Of a DNA stretch of 50,421 bases, positions 25,318-33,814 are shown piece by piece. Source of the DNA: an uncultured Ruminococcus sp. (GTDB lineage Bacteria; Bacillota; Clostridia; Oscillospirales; Acutalibacteraceae); NCBI GenBank assembly GCA_902800005.1, contig CADCCP010000041.1:1-50421 (forward strand), written 5' to 3'. The number at the start of each line of letters is the position of its first letter. Position 1 is the stretch's first letter. Under the pieces are notes generated by a model. It had not been told where the DNA came from. It worked only from the letters and a program-made list of their open reading frames with translations, and searched no databases. Both the position numbers and the translations under genes were made by a program.

Positions 25318-25569
25318 TTATAAGATCATTTGTATAATAAGCATTGCAGTCACTCCCGATATTCCCAAAAATGCCGATACCCCCAGTGAAAGCATACTGA
25401 CAGGGATAAATACATTTGTAAAGCCCGAACATAAATTTACAGCTATCAATGCAATTATCCCCGAAAGCATGGATATTAAAGATGCTCGTACAGGCGTTTT
25501 CGCACCCGATATTTTATGAATTATGCTCATTATAAAAATCGCTCCTGCACATATACCTAAAATTTTCAT
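25318..25569 (-). CDS. BofA-like small membrane protein
   Basis: 83 residues from ATG 25569 (MKILGICAGAIFIMSIIHKI). Two hydrophobic segments, the second ending in the pattern of the BofA family (SGIIALIAVNLCSGF then PVSMLSLGVSAFLGISGVTAMLIIQMIL; compare N-L-hairpin-P-x-N and LGIPG in BofA). BofA inhibits pro-sigma-K processing in sporulating Firmicutes. Assignment is by pattern only. The GGAG ribosome site 11 nt upstream lies in a GAGTGGA heptamer array. Longer in-frame starts would translate that array and are rejected. Confidence 0.6.
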   Translation of the reverse strand: MKILGICAGAIFIMSIIHKISGAKTPVRASLISMLSGIIALIAVNLCSGFTNVFIPVSMLSLGVSAFLGISGVTAMLIIQMIL

Positions 25570-25578
25570 AAACTTCAC

Positions 25579-25605
25579 TCTCCACTCTCCAAACTCCACT
25601 CTACA
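25579..25605. repeat. GAGTGGA heptamer array upstream of the BofA-like gene
   Basis: Plus-strand units ACTCTCC, ACTCTCC, AAACTCC, ACTCTAC; read on the gene's strand these are GAGTGGA-type. It ends 10 bp before the ATG and carries the apparent ribosome site. Confidence 0.75.
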
Positions 25606-25628
25606 ATTATATCCTGTCACAAACCAAA

Positions 25629-25655
25629 AAAGACCTGACAAAATGTCAGGTCTTT
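25629..25655 (-). terminator. Terminator of the ectB/ATP-grasp unit
   Basis: A 12-bp perfect stem AAAGACCTGACA / TGTCAGGTCTTT with a T tract on the minus strand, 7 bp after the ATP-grasp stop. Also A/T-flanked on the other side. Confidence 0.85.
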
Positions 25656-25662
25656 CAAAAAA

Positions 25663-26682
25663 TCACTTTTTAACTTTCATACCCGTTTTTTCAATAGTCG
25701 GGATAAGTCCTATTTTAGGCTTATCGGGGTCGGGCAGTTGCGGAAAATCGTATGCAGGAAAGTCATTTCCCTCTACAATTATAGGTCCATTTGGAGTTAT
25801 ACAAACGTCCCAACCGACATATCCGAAATCATCTACGACCATAGCAGCCTTTTTTACAAGTTCTTTCACTTCGTCCATATAGGGCAATTTATAACCTATG
25901 AATTTTATGCCTGTTGCAGGGTGTGCATCATAGTTTATCAATGCAGATGTATGTCCCTGTCCGACAATCTCGCCCTTATCCAAGTCAAAGTGACAAGCCA
26001 AACCGCCGTTTTCCAGATTATCAACGAACTTTCCGCCATTTCCCATTTTGAATACAGCGTATAATATATTTGGCTTGCCGTCATACACAAGCGTAACTAT
26101 TCTCAGACAGTTTATAGAGTTGGGGTAAATTTTCGCTGCATCGGGGTGTTGTGTAATGACTTCCTCTATCACTCCGAAATTCTTTTCGGGCTGTCTGACA
26201 TATTCGTATAATTTCTTTGTATCCTCGAAATCAGATACTTTTATCTTTTCAATACCTTTTCCACTCTCGCCAATGTTTGGCTTTGCAAAGAAATATTCCT
26301 TGCCTTCAACGAATTTCTCAAATTCCTCATAACCTATATCAGCCAGATCAATAACTTCTCTGCCGAGAAAATCCTTGAATCTCTTGTCAAATACGTTCTT
26401 TTCATTGAAAATATATCTCAGATCTCTCCTGTTGAGCTTGGAAATGAGATATTTATTTTTCATTCTCGTTAAATAGGTTTTTCTTTCCTCAGCGTTCATG
26501 TTGTAAAATTCAAAGATGATATAGTCATAGTAGCCTGCACCGTATTTAATGCCGCAGCCTATCATGTCAAAAAAAGTCTTGACCTTGCCTTGTCCCGACT
26601 TTTCGTAAACGGTATCTATCGCCTTTTTCATCTTACTGAAACGAACACCCGTTAATATCCTCGCAAAATATCCTATATTCAT
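25663..26682 (-). CDS. ATP-grasp protein of the sugar-transfer-associated type
   Basis: 339 residues. Central and C-terminal ATP-grasp features: FFAKPNIGESGKGIEKI (phosphate-binding loop), SINCLRIVTLVYDGKPNILYAVFKMG, and GYVGWDVCITPNGPIIVEGND with the metal-binding Glu/Asn near residue 310. This matches the ATPgrasp_ST family, whose members sit in surface-polymer and natural-product clusters and are thought to form amide or ester bonds with ATP. It is transcribed with the diaminobutyrate aminotransferase 18 bp upstream, so an amino acid such as diaminobutyrate is a reasonable candidate substrate; inference only. Confidence 0.8.
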   Translation of the reverse strand: MNIGYFARILTGVRFSKMKKAIDTVYEKSGQGKVKTFFDMIGCGIKYGAGYYDYIIFEFYNMNAEERKTYLTRMKNKYLISKLNRRDLRYIFNEKNVFDKRFKDFLGREVIDLADIGYEEFEKFVEGKEYFFAKPNIGESGKGIEKIKVSDFEDTKKLYEYVRQPEKNFGVIEEVITQHPDAAKIYPNSINCLRIVTLVYDGKPNILYAVFKMGNGGKFVDNLENGGLACHFDLDKGEIVGQGHTSALINYDAHPATGIKFIGYKLPYMDEVKELVKKAAMVVDDFGYVGWDVCITPNGPIIVEGNDFPAYDFPQLPDPDKPKIGLIPTIEKTGMKVKK

Positions 26683-26700
26683 TTTATCCCCACTTTGATA

Positions 26701-27951
26701 TTACATTACTTCTTTTACGGACTTCTTGATTATCTCCATGCCCTTTACGAGAGTTTCATCATCTATCACAAGCGGCGGCATGAGTTTTACAACAGAGTTC
26801 TTTCTGCCTGCACCCTCGATTATCAAGCCGTTTTCAAAGCACTTTTCAATGACTTTATCCGCCAAGCCGACATTGATATTCTCAAATTCAATACCCCATA
26901 TCAAGCCCATTCCACGAAGTTCAAGTCTTTCATCAAGCGGCAGTATCTCTTTTGTGATGAACTCTTTGACGATCTCGCCTTTTCTCTTTACTTCACTTTC
27001 AATATTGTTGGCAAGCATATATTCAAGACCGCCCTTTGCGGCTACAAATGCAAGCTGATTTCCTCTGAAAGTGCCGTTGTGTTCGCCGGGTGTCCACACA
27101 TCAAGTTCAGGCTTGAAAAGAGTTATCGCCAACGGCAAGCCGTAACCGCCTATTGACTTTGACATTGTTACTATATCAGGCTGTATACCTGCTCTCTCAA
27201 ATGAGAAGAATGTACCGCTGCGGCAGCAGCCTACCTGTACATCATCAACGACCATCAATATATCATTGTCATCACAGAATTTTCTCACTCTCTGCAGCCA
27301 TTCAATTTCAAATACCCTGATACCGCCCTCTGCCTGTATCGTTTCAAGGAATACGGCAGCAGGCTTTTCAACGCCGCTGTGATCGTCTTTGAGAAGTGTT
27401 TCCATATATTTTATAGTGTCAAGTTCGGGGAACATATACGGTGCAGGAATGAAAGTCACGTTCTCCAGCGGTACGCCTGCACCTCCACGAGATGATTTAT
27501 CCGTTGTAAGTGCAAGTGAACCCAATGTCATTCCGTGAAAAGCTCCCATGAATGCAAATACATTTCTTCTGCCCTTAACTTTTCTTGCAAGTTTGAGGGC
27601 AGCTTCATTTGCATTTGTGCCTGTCGGTCCGGGGAACTGTATTTTATAATTCAATCCTCTGGGTTTCAAGACCTTTTCTTCAAATGTTTCAATGAACTCT
27701 CTTTTCGGTACTGTATACATATCAAGAGCGTGCATAACGCCGTCATTTTCAAGATATTCTATCAATTTCGCCTTTATTTCGGGATTGTTGTGTCCGTAAT
27801 TGACGGCACCCGCTCCGCAGAAAAAGTCTATATATTTATTACCGTCCTCGTCATAGAAATATGCACCCTTTGCCTTTGTGAAAACCGTCGGGAAATGCCT
27901 GCAATAAGAACGGACTTCCGATTCATATTCTTCAAAAACCTTTGTATCCAT
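26701..27951 (-). CDS. ectB: Diaminobutyrate-2-oxoglutarate aminotransferase (EctB-like)
   Basis: 416 residues, class III PLP aminotransferase. Typical EctB blocks: FFCGAGAVNYGHNNP, FPGPTGTNANEAALKLARK, FMGAFHGMTLGSLALT, VDDVQVGCCRSGTFFSFE and the PLP lysine in MSKSIGGYGLPLA. It would make L-2,4-diaminobutyrate from aspartate semialdehyde and glutamate. No ectA or ectC is near, so ectoine synthesis is unlikely. Its only partner is an ATP-grasp gene, so the product may be built into a peptide or polymer. It has its own promoter (27991-28019) and is separated from the arginine operon by a terminator. Confidence 0.87.
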   Translation of the reverse strand: MDTKVFEEYESEVRSYCRHFPTVFTKAKGAYFYDEDGNKYIDFFCGAGAVNYGHNNPEIKAKLIEYLENDGVMHALDMYTVPKREFIETFEEKVLKPRGLNYKIQFPGPTGTNANEAALKLARKVKGRRNVFAFMGAFHGMTLGSLALTTDKSSRGGAGVPLENVTFIPAPYMFPELDTIKYMETLLKDDHSGVEKPAAVFLETIQAEGGIRVFEIEWLQRVRKFCDDNDILMVVDDVQVGCCRSGTFFSFERAGIQPDIVTMSKSIGGYGLPLAITLFKPELDVWTPGEHNGTFRGNQLAFVAAKGGLEYMLANNIESEVKRKGEIVKEFITKEILPLDERLELRGMGLIWGIEFENINVGLADKVIEKCFENGLIIEGAGRKNSVVKLMPPLVIDDETLVKGMEIIKKSVKEVM

Positions 27952-27990
27952 AAAAGATTACATCTCCATTTCATAATTATTTCAATGTTT

Positions 27991-28019
27991 ATTTTAAACC
28001 CTTTTTAACAAAACGTCAA
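27991..28019 (-). promoter_or_regulatory. Promoter of ectB / ATP-grasp
   Basis: On the minus strand: -35 TTGACG (28014-28019), 17-bp spacer, -10 TAAAAT (27991-27996). Ribosome site GGAG 12 nt before the ectB ATG. Confidence 0.75.
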
Positions 28020-28087
28020 GACAATCAATAATTTTTATCATTCCTTACATTTACATTTCAACTTATTTTCAATATATAGCACTTTGC

Positions 28088-28128
28088 ACAAAAACAGGAC
28101 AGACATTTTATATGCTTGTCTGCCCTGT
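28088..28128 (-). terminator. Terminator of the arginine operon
   Basis: On the minus strand an 11-bp stem with one mismatch (ACAGGGCAGAC / GTCTGTCCTGT) followed by TTTTTG, 27 bp after the argF stop. Confidence 0.8.
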
Positions 28129-28130
28129 CA

Positions 28131-28155
28131 AAATTATGCAATTATGAATTGTGAA
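28131..28155. repeat. ATTATGA-type heptamer array abutting the argF stop codon
   Basis: Degenerate units (AATTATG, CAATTATGAATTGTGAATTATT) between the terminator and the argF TAA at 28156-28158. Same family as the pair at 36334-36450. Confidence 0.55.
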
Positions 28156-29067
28156 TTATTCATTACCAACGCATTTTACCATGACAGCTTTCTGTGCATG
28201 AAGTCTGTTTTCGGCTTCCTCGAATATCTCATCAGCGTGGGCTTCAAAGACTTCTTCGGTTATCTCCTCTCCCCTGTGTGCAGGCAGACAATGCTGTATC
28301 ATTGCATCGGGTTTTGCAAGTTTCATCAATTCTTCATTCACCTGATAACCGTCAAAGGCTTTTCTTCTCTTTTCAGCCTCACCTTCCTGTCCCATAGATG
28401 CCCATACGTCTGTAATAACAACGTCTGCATCAATGACAGCTTCCTTGGGAGTGCGGAACATCTGGAATTTATCTCCGTATTCTTTCGCAAATGCCAATAC
28501 ATCTTCATGCGGTTCATAGCCTTCCGGACAAGCTACTGCTATCGACATACCCGTTTTCAATGCACCGACTATCAATGAATTCATCATGTTATTTCCGTCA
28601 CCGATAAAGCACATTTTCAAGCCGTCCAATTTGCCCTTGAACTCTCTTATAGTCATCAAGTCGGCAAGTATCTGACAAGGGTGACAGAAATCCGTCAAGC
28701 CGTTTATTATCGGAATACTGCCGTATTTAGCCAGATCTTCAACTTCACTCTGCTCAAAAGTACGGATCATTATACAATCAAGATACCTTGAAAGAACTCT
28801 TGCTGTATCCTGTACAGGTTCGCCCCTGCCTATCTGCATATCCTTTGAAGAAAGGAATATCGGCTGTCCGCCAAGCTGATATGTGCCTACTTCAAAAGAT
28901 ACTCTCGTTCTTGTTGAAGCCTTTTCAAATATCAATCCTACGGATTTTCCTGCAAGAAGTTTGTGTTCAATTCCGTGTTTCTGCTCATATTTAAGTTGAT
29001 CGGCTAAATTCAGTATTTCAAAAATTTCTTCCGAACTTAAATCAAGCATTTTCAATAAATGTTTCAT
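28156..29067 (-). CDS. argF: Ornithine carbamoyltransferase
   Basis: 303 residues. Makes citrulline from ornithine and carbamoyl phosphate. Carbamoyl phosphate motif STRTRVSFEVG near residues 53-63, HPCQILADL near 127-135, and ornithine-binding HCLPAHRGEEI near 258-268. Normal length. Last gene of the arginine operon: 1 nt after argD, so certainly co-transcribed. The stop codon touches a heptamer repeat. Confidence 0.96.
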   Translation of the reverse strand: MKHLLKMLDLSSEEIFEILNLADQLKYEQKHGIEHKLLAGKSVGLIFEKASTRTRVSFEVGTYQLGGQPIFLSSKDMQIGRGEPVQDTARVLSRYLDCIMIRTFEQSEVEDLAKYGSIPIINGLTDFCHPCQILADLMTIREFKGKLDGLKMCFIGDGNNMMNSLIVGALKTGMSIAVACPEGYEPHEDVLAFAKEYGDKFQMFRTPKEAVIDADVVITDVWASMGQEGEAEKRRKAFDGYQVNEELMKLAKPDAMIQHCLPAHRGEEITEEVFEAHADEIFEEAENRLHAQKAVMVKCVGNE

Positions 29068-29068
29068 T

Positions 29069-30247
29069 TCAATCGTCCTCCATGACTTTCTTTAATACAG
29101 ACAATCCCCTGTCTATTTCTTCATAAGTGATATTAAGCGGCGGTAACATTCTTAACAAATTCTTTGCTGTCAGGATAAGCAAGCCGTTTTCAACACATTT
29201 CTTTGCAATTTCCTTTGCGTTATCCTTTTCGGTGACTATGCCTATCATCAAGCCCATTCCACGAACTTCTTTTACATTTGCCATGCCCTGCAATTTCTCT
29301 CTGATATACTCGCCTTTTGCATTGACTTCTTTCAAAAAGTCCTCTGTCGTAACCCTTGAAAGAACTTCTTTCGCCGCCGCACAAGCGATAGGATTACCGC
29401 CGAAAGTTGTTCCGTGAGTACCTGCACTCAGAACATCTGCCAATTTCTCAACGCAAAGACAAGCTCCCATCGGCAAACCGCCGCCCAAGCCTTTTGCAGA
29501 TGTGATCACATCAGGCTGTATGCCGTAATTCTGATAGCAGTAAAATGCACCTGTCCTTGATACACCCGTTTGCACTTCATCTACCATGAAAAGAATGTCT
29601 TTCTCTTTGCATATCTTTTCAATTTCACCGACAAACTCTTTATCAAGCGGCATAACACCGCCCTCACCCTGTATCAGTTCGATAAACACCGCACAAACTT
29701 CATCATTTATACAGCTTTTCAGACTTTCAATATTATTAGCCTCTGCATATTCAAATCCCTCTGTGAACGGAAAGAAAAAGTTATGAAATACATCTTGTCC
29801 CGTTGCCGCAAGAGTCGTTACAGTTCTTCCATGAAAAGAGTTTACAAGAGTAACTATTTTCTGTCTGCCCTTGCCGTACTTGTCAAAGCTGTATTTTCTC
29901 GCTATCTTTATTGCACATTCATTTGCTTCCGCTCCCGAATTGCACAAAAATACTTTATTAAATCCCGTTAATTCACAAAGTTTCTTTGATACTTCCGTCT
30001 GTAACGGTGAGTAATACAAGTTTGAAATATGCTGTAAAGTTGCGGCTTGTTCGGAAACGGCTTTCACCCAGCCGTCATCACAATATCCCAAACTATTTAC
30101 GCCTATACCGCTTGTGAAATCTACATATTCTTTTCCGTCAACGTCCTTTGCAACAGCACCTTTTCCGCTTACAAGTGCAGTTTGAAATCTGCCGTAAGTG
30201 TGCATCATATACTGTTGTTCATCATTCCTTATCTCCTCAAAGGTCAT
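29069..30247 (-). CDS. argD: Acetylornithine aminotransferase
   Basis: 392 residues from ATG 30247, which overlaps the HAD gene stop as ATGA and lies 8 nt after AAGGGG; a GTG at 30256 is less good. Class III PLP enzyme: DFTSGIGVNSLGY, FLCNSGAEANECAIKIARK, NSFHGRTVTTLAATGQ, VDEVQTGVSRTG, PLP lysine in TSAKGLGGGLPMGA. Converts N-acetylglutamate semialdehyde to N-acetylornithine. A paralogue of ectB nearby but in a different subfamily. Confidence 0.95.
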   Translation of the reverse strand: MTFEEIRNDEQQYMMHTYGRFQTALVSGKGAVAKDVDGKEYVDFTSGIGVNSLGYCDDGWVKAVSEQAATLQHISNLYYSPLQTEVSKKLCELTGFNKVFLCNSGAEANECAIKIARKYSFDKYGKGRQKIVTLVNSFHGRTVTTLAATGQDVFHNFFFPFTEGFEYAEANNIESLKSCINDEVCAVFIELIQGEGGVMPLDKEFVGEIEKICKEKDILFMVDEVQTGVSRTGAFYCYQNYGIQPDVITSAKGLGGGLPMGACLCVEKLADVLSAGTHGTTFGGNPIACAAAKEVLSRVTTEDFLKEVNAKGEYIREKLQGMANVKEVRGMGLMIGIVTEKDNAKEIAKKCVENGLLILTAKNLLRMLPPLNITYEEIDRGLSVLKKVMEDD

Positions 30248-30987
30248 TCCCGACACCCCTTTATTATCTCTTTCAATTCCAACCAGTCATTTATCTCAAT
30301 ATATCCGCCATTCAAATTCATCTTCAAATCAGGCTTTTCTCTGAAATTCTTTCTATACCATACAGGCTGTAGACCTGCATTCAAAGCACCCTCTATATCG
30401 CATATCGGATTATCTCCGCAAAACCATACTTCACTTGCTTTCAGTCCCGATTTTATCAGAGCCATTTCAAATATCTCGCTTTCGGGTTTTCTGAAAATAT
30501 ACTCGCTTGACGCTATCACAAATTCAAAGTGATTTTCCGGCAAGATCTCTTGTATTCTTCTTTTCAGGGAATTTCCCGTCAACATGATATTGCTGACAAC
30601 GCCTGTTTTTATACCGCTTTCATACAGATATTCCAACAGACTTTCTATATGTTCGGACGGTCTTGCAGATGTCGCATTGTTCCAGTATATCCATTCCAAT
30701 TCTTCATAGCTTTTATCAAACTCTATTCCGAAATATTCATAGATATATCTGTTAATGCTTGTCCAGCTTATCTCATACGGCTGATAAAACCTGTTTTGAC
30801 AGCCCATTCTCTTTGAAATGCCTTTAATGACTTCATCAGCCTTTGCCTGTAAAATATCTATCGTGATATTCAGCGGATTTTTTACGGCTAACTTTAACAA
30901 TGCACTGTTGCCTTTATCAAAGCCGTGTATCGTTTCGGTAATTATCGTATTGCCGTAATCGAACAATACCATTTCAGGCTTTTTCAT
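30244..30987 (-). CDS. HAD family hydrolase inside the arginine operon
   Basis: 247 residues from ATG 30987 (MKKPEMVLFDYGNTI), 5-6 nt after GAGGTG; TTG at 30999 overlaps the ribosome site. HAD motif I reads DYGNT, with Gly where the second Asp normally stands. Motif II is near VVSNIML; motif III/IV near FRKPESEIFEMALIKSG and WFCGDNPICDIEGALNAG, so Lys and Asp are kept. Substrate unknown. Between argB (8 nt) and argD (4-nt overlap), so translation is coupled to argD. It may clear a phosphorylated by-product or act unrelatedly. Confidence 0.85.
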   Translation of the reverse strand: MKKPEMVLFDYGNTIITETIHGFDKGNSALLKLAVKNPLNITIDILQAKADEVIKGISKRMGCQNRFYQPYEISWTSINRYIYEYFGIEFDKSYEELEWIYWNNATSARPSEHIESLLEYLYESGIKTGVVSNIMLTGNSLKRRIQEILPENHFEFVIASSEYIFRKPESEIFEMALIKSGLKASEVWFCGDNPICDIEGALNAGLQPVWYRKNFREKPDLKMNLNGGYIEINDWLELKEIIKGCRE

Positions 30988-30995
30988 ACCGCACC

Positions 30996-31859
30996 TCAAT
31001 AGAACATTGTGCCAACGCCTTCATCTGAGAACATCTCTATAAGTATTGAATGAGGTATTCTTCCGTCAATGATATGTGCCCTCTTTACACCACGCCTTAC
31101 GGCTTCAACACAACACTCTATTTTCGGTATCATACCGCCCGATATAATGCCCTCTTTTTTGAGTGACGGAACTTCGCTGACGTTTACAACAGGTATCAAT
31201 GTATTTTCATCATCTTTATCTTTGAGAAGTCCTTTTATATCCGTCATAAGAATAAGTTTTGCCGCTTTGAGTTCAGCCGCAATTCTTGCCGCCGCCAAGT
31301 CTGCATTGATATTATAGACTGCACCGTTATAACCGCCTGCAACCGTTGATATTATCGGTACATAGCCGTTTTTAGTCGCATCTTCGATTATCTGTGTATT
31401 GACTTCGGTTATCTCTCCGACAAATCCCAAGTCATAAGCCGTTGACTTCTTTTCAGCCATTATCATTCTGCCGTCAAGTCCGCACAAACCGATAGCTTTA
31501 CCGCTGTGCTGTTCCAATCTCTGCACAAGACTTTTATTTACTTTACCTGCAAGAACCATCTGTACTATATCAATGGTTTCACTGTCGGTAACTCTCAAAC
31601 CATTGATGAATTTACTTTCCTTGCCGATTTTTTTAAGCATATCGCTTATTTCGGGACCGCCCCCATGCACCAGCACAACATTTATTCCTACCAACTGCAA
31701 AAGCACTATATCACTCATTACGGCACTTTTGAGGTCTTCATTTATCATAGCATTTCCGCCGTATTTTACTACGATAGTCTTTCCCGACCACTTCTGTATA
31801 TACGGCAACGCTTTAATAAGGACATTCGCCCTATCCTGATTTGAAATATTACTCTGCAT
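30996..31859 (-). CDS. argB: Acetylglutamate kinase
   Basis: 287 residues from ATG 31859 (MQSNISNQDRANVLIKAL); TTG 31865 is an alternative. The ribosome site GGAG lies 11 nt before the ATG, and the start overlaps the hepT 3' end. Amino acid kinase fold: KYGGNAM, LVHGGGPEIS, NINADLAAARIAAELKAAKLILMTDI, GMIPKIECCVEAVRRGVKRAHIIDGR. Phosphorylates N-acetylglutamate. In such cyclic pathways this step is often feedback-inhibited by arginine; not assessed here. Confidence 0.95.
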   Translation of the reverse strand: MQSNISNQDRANVLIKALPYIQKWSGKTIVVKYGGNAMINEDLKSAVMSDIVLLQLVGINVVLVHGGGPEISDMLKKIGKESKFINGLRVTDSETIDIVQMVLAGKVNKSLVQRLEQHSGKAIGLCGLDGRMIMAEKKSTAYDLGFVGEITEVNTQIIEDATKNGYVPIISTVAGGYNGAVYNINADLAAARIAAELKAAKLILMTDIKGLLKDKDDENTLIPVVNVSEVPSLKKEGIISGGMIPKIECCVEAVRRGVKRAHIIDGRIPHSILIEMFSDEGVGTMFY

Positions 31860-32208
31860 TTCCAAACCTACTCCTTAAAACATTTTCCAATTCATTTTTC
31901 AATGGCTTTAAGTCATCATATATCGTGTCCCAAACGATACGCATATCCACTCCCGAATATCCGTGTACTATCCTGTTACGCATACCATAAAGCTGTTTCC
32001 ATGGTATAGAAGTTATCGTCATTTTCAATTCGTCCGATAAAGATGATTTTGCAAGTTCGCCTATCTGCATCAAATTGAAAACACACGCTTCCACTCGCAT
32101 ATTATCTGACTGAAATTCTTCCAAAGTCGAACAATCCCTACAATAAATTTCAATAGAATTTATGTGTTCACAAATTTTCAGCAAAACTCTTTTATCTCTA
32201 AGTTCCAT
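31849..32208 (-). CDS. hepT: HepT-like ribonuclease toxin (DUF86)
   Basis: 119 residues. The HEPN motif R-x4-H is seen as RNRIVHGY near residues 81-88, giving the R-x4-H-x-Y arrangement whose Tyr is AMPylated by MntA antitoxins. It is an RNase of the HepT/MntA toxin-antitoxin type. Starts 11 nt inside mntA and ends 11 nt inside argB, so it is translationally embedded in the arginine operon. Active motif intact. Confidence 0.9.
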   Translation of the reverse strand: MELRDKRVLLKICEHINSIEIYCRDCSTLEEFQSDNMRVEACVFNLMQIGELAKSSLSDELKMTITSIPWKQLYGMRNRIVHGYSGVDMRIVWDTIYDDLKPLKNELENVLRSRFGNAE

Positions 32209-32503
32209 AAATAAGCACTCCGCTTTTGTTGATTTCCCTTTCCACTGCCGAATCGGGAATTATTTGTGTAACGTCAAGCATATCAACCTCTTTATTAAGT
32301 GCAGTAACAACATCTTCAAGCAATCCGAAAAATGCCAGACCTTTCAAACCGCTGTCTACCAATATATCAATGTCACTGTTCTGTACTGCACTATCCTTTG
32401 CATACGAACCGAACAAAACGGCTTTCTTAACGTGATATTCATCAAAAACAGGCTTTAACAATGACTTTATCTGATTTATTGTATATACAATATCACTTTG
32501 CAT
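32198..32503 (-). CDS. mntA: MntA-like nucleotidyltransferase antitoxin
   Basis: 101 residues from ATG 32503, 9 nt after GGAG; ATG 32512 is possible. Minimal nucleotidyltransferase motif GSYAKDSAVQNSDIDILVD (GSxAx-DxD) near residues 33-52. It neutralises HepT by adding AMP to its active-site Tyr. Forms a pair with hepT. Upstream lies a CTCATTC heptamer repeat. Confidence 0.9.
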   Translation of the reverse strand: MQSDIVYTINQIKSLLKPVFDEYHVKKAVLFGSYAKDSAVQNSDIDILVDSGLKGLAFFGLLEDVVTALNKEVDMLDVTQIIPDSAVEREINKSGVLIYGT

Positions 32504-32520
32504 TGTTTTCATCTCCGTTC

Positions 32521-32565
32521 GGAATGAGTGATATATTCCTCACTCCTCATTCCTCATTCATCATT
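32521..32565. repeat. CTCATTC heptamer arrays between argJ and mntA
   Basis: GGAATGAGTG at the left faces TTCCTCACTCCTCATTCCTCATTCATCAT at the right, so inverted units with a 5-bp gap. Located within the arginine operon just behind the argJ stop. Confidence 0.75.
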
Positions 32566-32569
32566 TAAA

Positions 32570-33796
32570 TCAAGTTCTGTAATCGCCGTTTATCTTGACA
32601 TATTCGTATGTCAGATCACAGCCGTATGCTTCGGCATTGAAATCCCCGTCATTCAGTTCAACGAGAATATCAATTTCATCTTCAACGAGAATTTTCTTTG
32701 CCGTTTCCTCTGAAAACTCTATGCCTGCACCGCCCTGACATACACATATTTTGCCTGCTCTCGACTGAAAAGCAACGTCAACTTTATTTACATCAACGTC
32801 ACAACCCGAATAGCCTATCGCACACAATACACGTCCCCAATTGGCATCTGCACCGAACATTGCCGCTTTCAGCAGACTTGAACATATAACAGATTTTGCA
32901 ACGCCCTTTGCATCTTTTTCGGTCTTTGCACCGCTTACTTTACATACAAGCAATTTCGTTGCACCTTCACCGTCTTTTGCCATCATCTTTGACAAGCCTT
33001 TACATACCGCTGTCAATGCCTCAACGAATTTATCGTAATCTTCACCTTCACAGGTAATTTCCGTATTTCCTGCCAAACCCGAAGCCATTACCGCAAGTGT
33101 ATCATTTGTAGATGTATCTCCGTCAATGCTCACCATGTTGAATGTACAGTCTGCCGCTGTCTTGACAGCTTTCTTTATCATTTCGGCAGAAATTGCAGCG
33201 TCCGTTGTCACAAAACAAAGCATTGTTGCCATATTCGGATGTATCATACCGCTTCCCTTTGAAATACCGCCGATTTTAACAATTTTACCGTCAATTTCGG
33301 TTTCAACGGCAACCTCTTTTTTAACTGTATCAGTTGTCATTATAGCCTCAGCCGCATTTGAACTGCTTTCAAGAGTGTTATCCAATTCGCTGACAAGCTG
33401 TTCCATGCCCTCTGCAATAGGCTCTATCGGCAATATCTGACCGATAACTCCCGTTGAACCGACTATAACATCTTCTGCACTTATATCCAGTTTATCGGCA
33501 ACAAGTTCACACATCATTTCAGCTTTTTGAATACCGTCTGCATTGCAGGTATTTGCATTTCCGCTGTTGACGATGACTGCCTGTGCATAGCCGTCAGCAA
33601 GATTTTTCTTTGTCACGGTGATAGGCGAACTCTGTACTAAATTAGTCGTATAAACTGCCGCCGCCGTACACTTGACCTCACTGTATATCAAAGCAATATC
33701 CCTTTTGGACTTATTTTTTCTGATACCGCAGTGAATACCCGATGCTTTAAAACCCTTTGCCGCCGTAACCGAACCCTCTATAAACTTATATGCCAT
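32570..33796 (-). CDS. argJ: Ornithine acetyltransferase / glutamate N-acetyltransferase
   Basis: 408 residues from ATG 33796 (MAYKFIEGSVTAAKGF), 8 nt after GGAGG. Autocleavage site in DGDTSTNDTLAVMASG, with the nucleophile Thr exposed on cleavage. Recycles the acetyl group from N-acetylornithine to glutamate; whether it also uses acetyl-CoA cannot be read. No argA or argE is seen, fitting a cyclic pathway. Gap of 18 nt to argC upstream. Confidence 0.95.
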   Translation of the reverse strand: MAYKFIEGSVTAAKGFKASGIHCGIRKNKSKRDIALIYSEVKCTAAAVYTTNLVQSSPITVTKKNLADGYAQAVIVNSGNANTCNADGIQKAEMMCELVADKLDISAEDVIVGSTGVIGQILPIEPIAEGMEQLVSELDNTLESSSNAAEAIMTTDTVKKEVAVETEIDGKIVKIGGISKGSGMIHPNMATMLCFVTTDAAISAEMIKKAVKTAADCTFNMVSIDGDTSTNDTLAVMASGLAGNTEITCEGEDYDKFVEALTAVCKGLSKMMAKDGEGATKLLVCKVSGAKTEKDAKGVAKSVICSSLLKAAMFGADANWGRVLCAIGYSGCDVDVNKVDVAFQSRAGKICVCQGGAGIEFSEETAKKILVEDEIDILVELNDGDFNAEAYGCDLTYEYVKINGDYRT

Positions 33797-33814
33797 TTCT
33801 TTTCCTCCGTTCAA

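Noticed and set aside
26701-27951. Ectoine biosynthesis
   Set aside because: Only the EctB-like enzyme is present; no ectA or ectC is found and the partner is an ATP-grasp gene.
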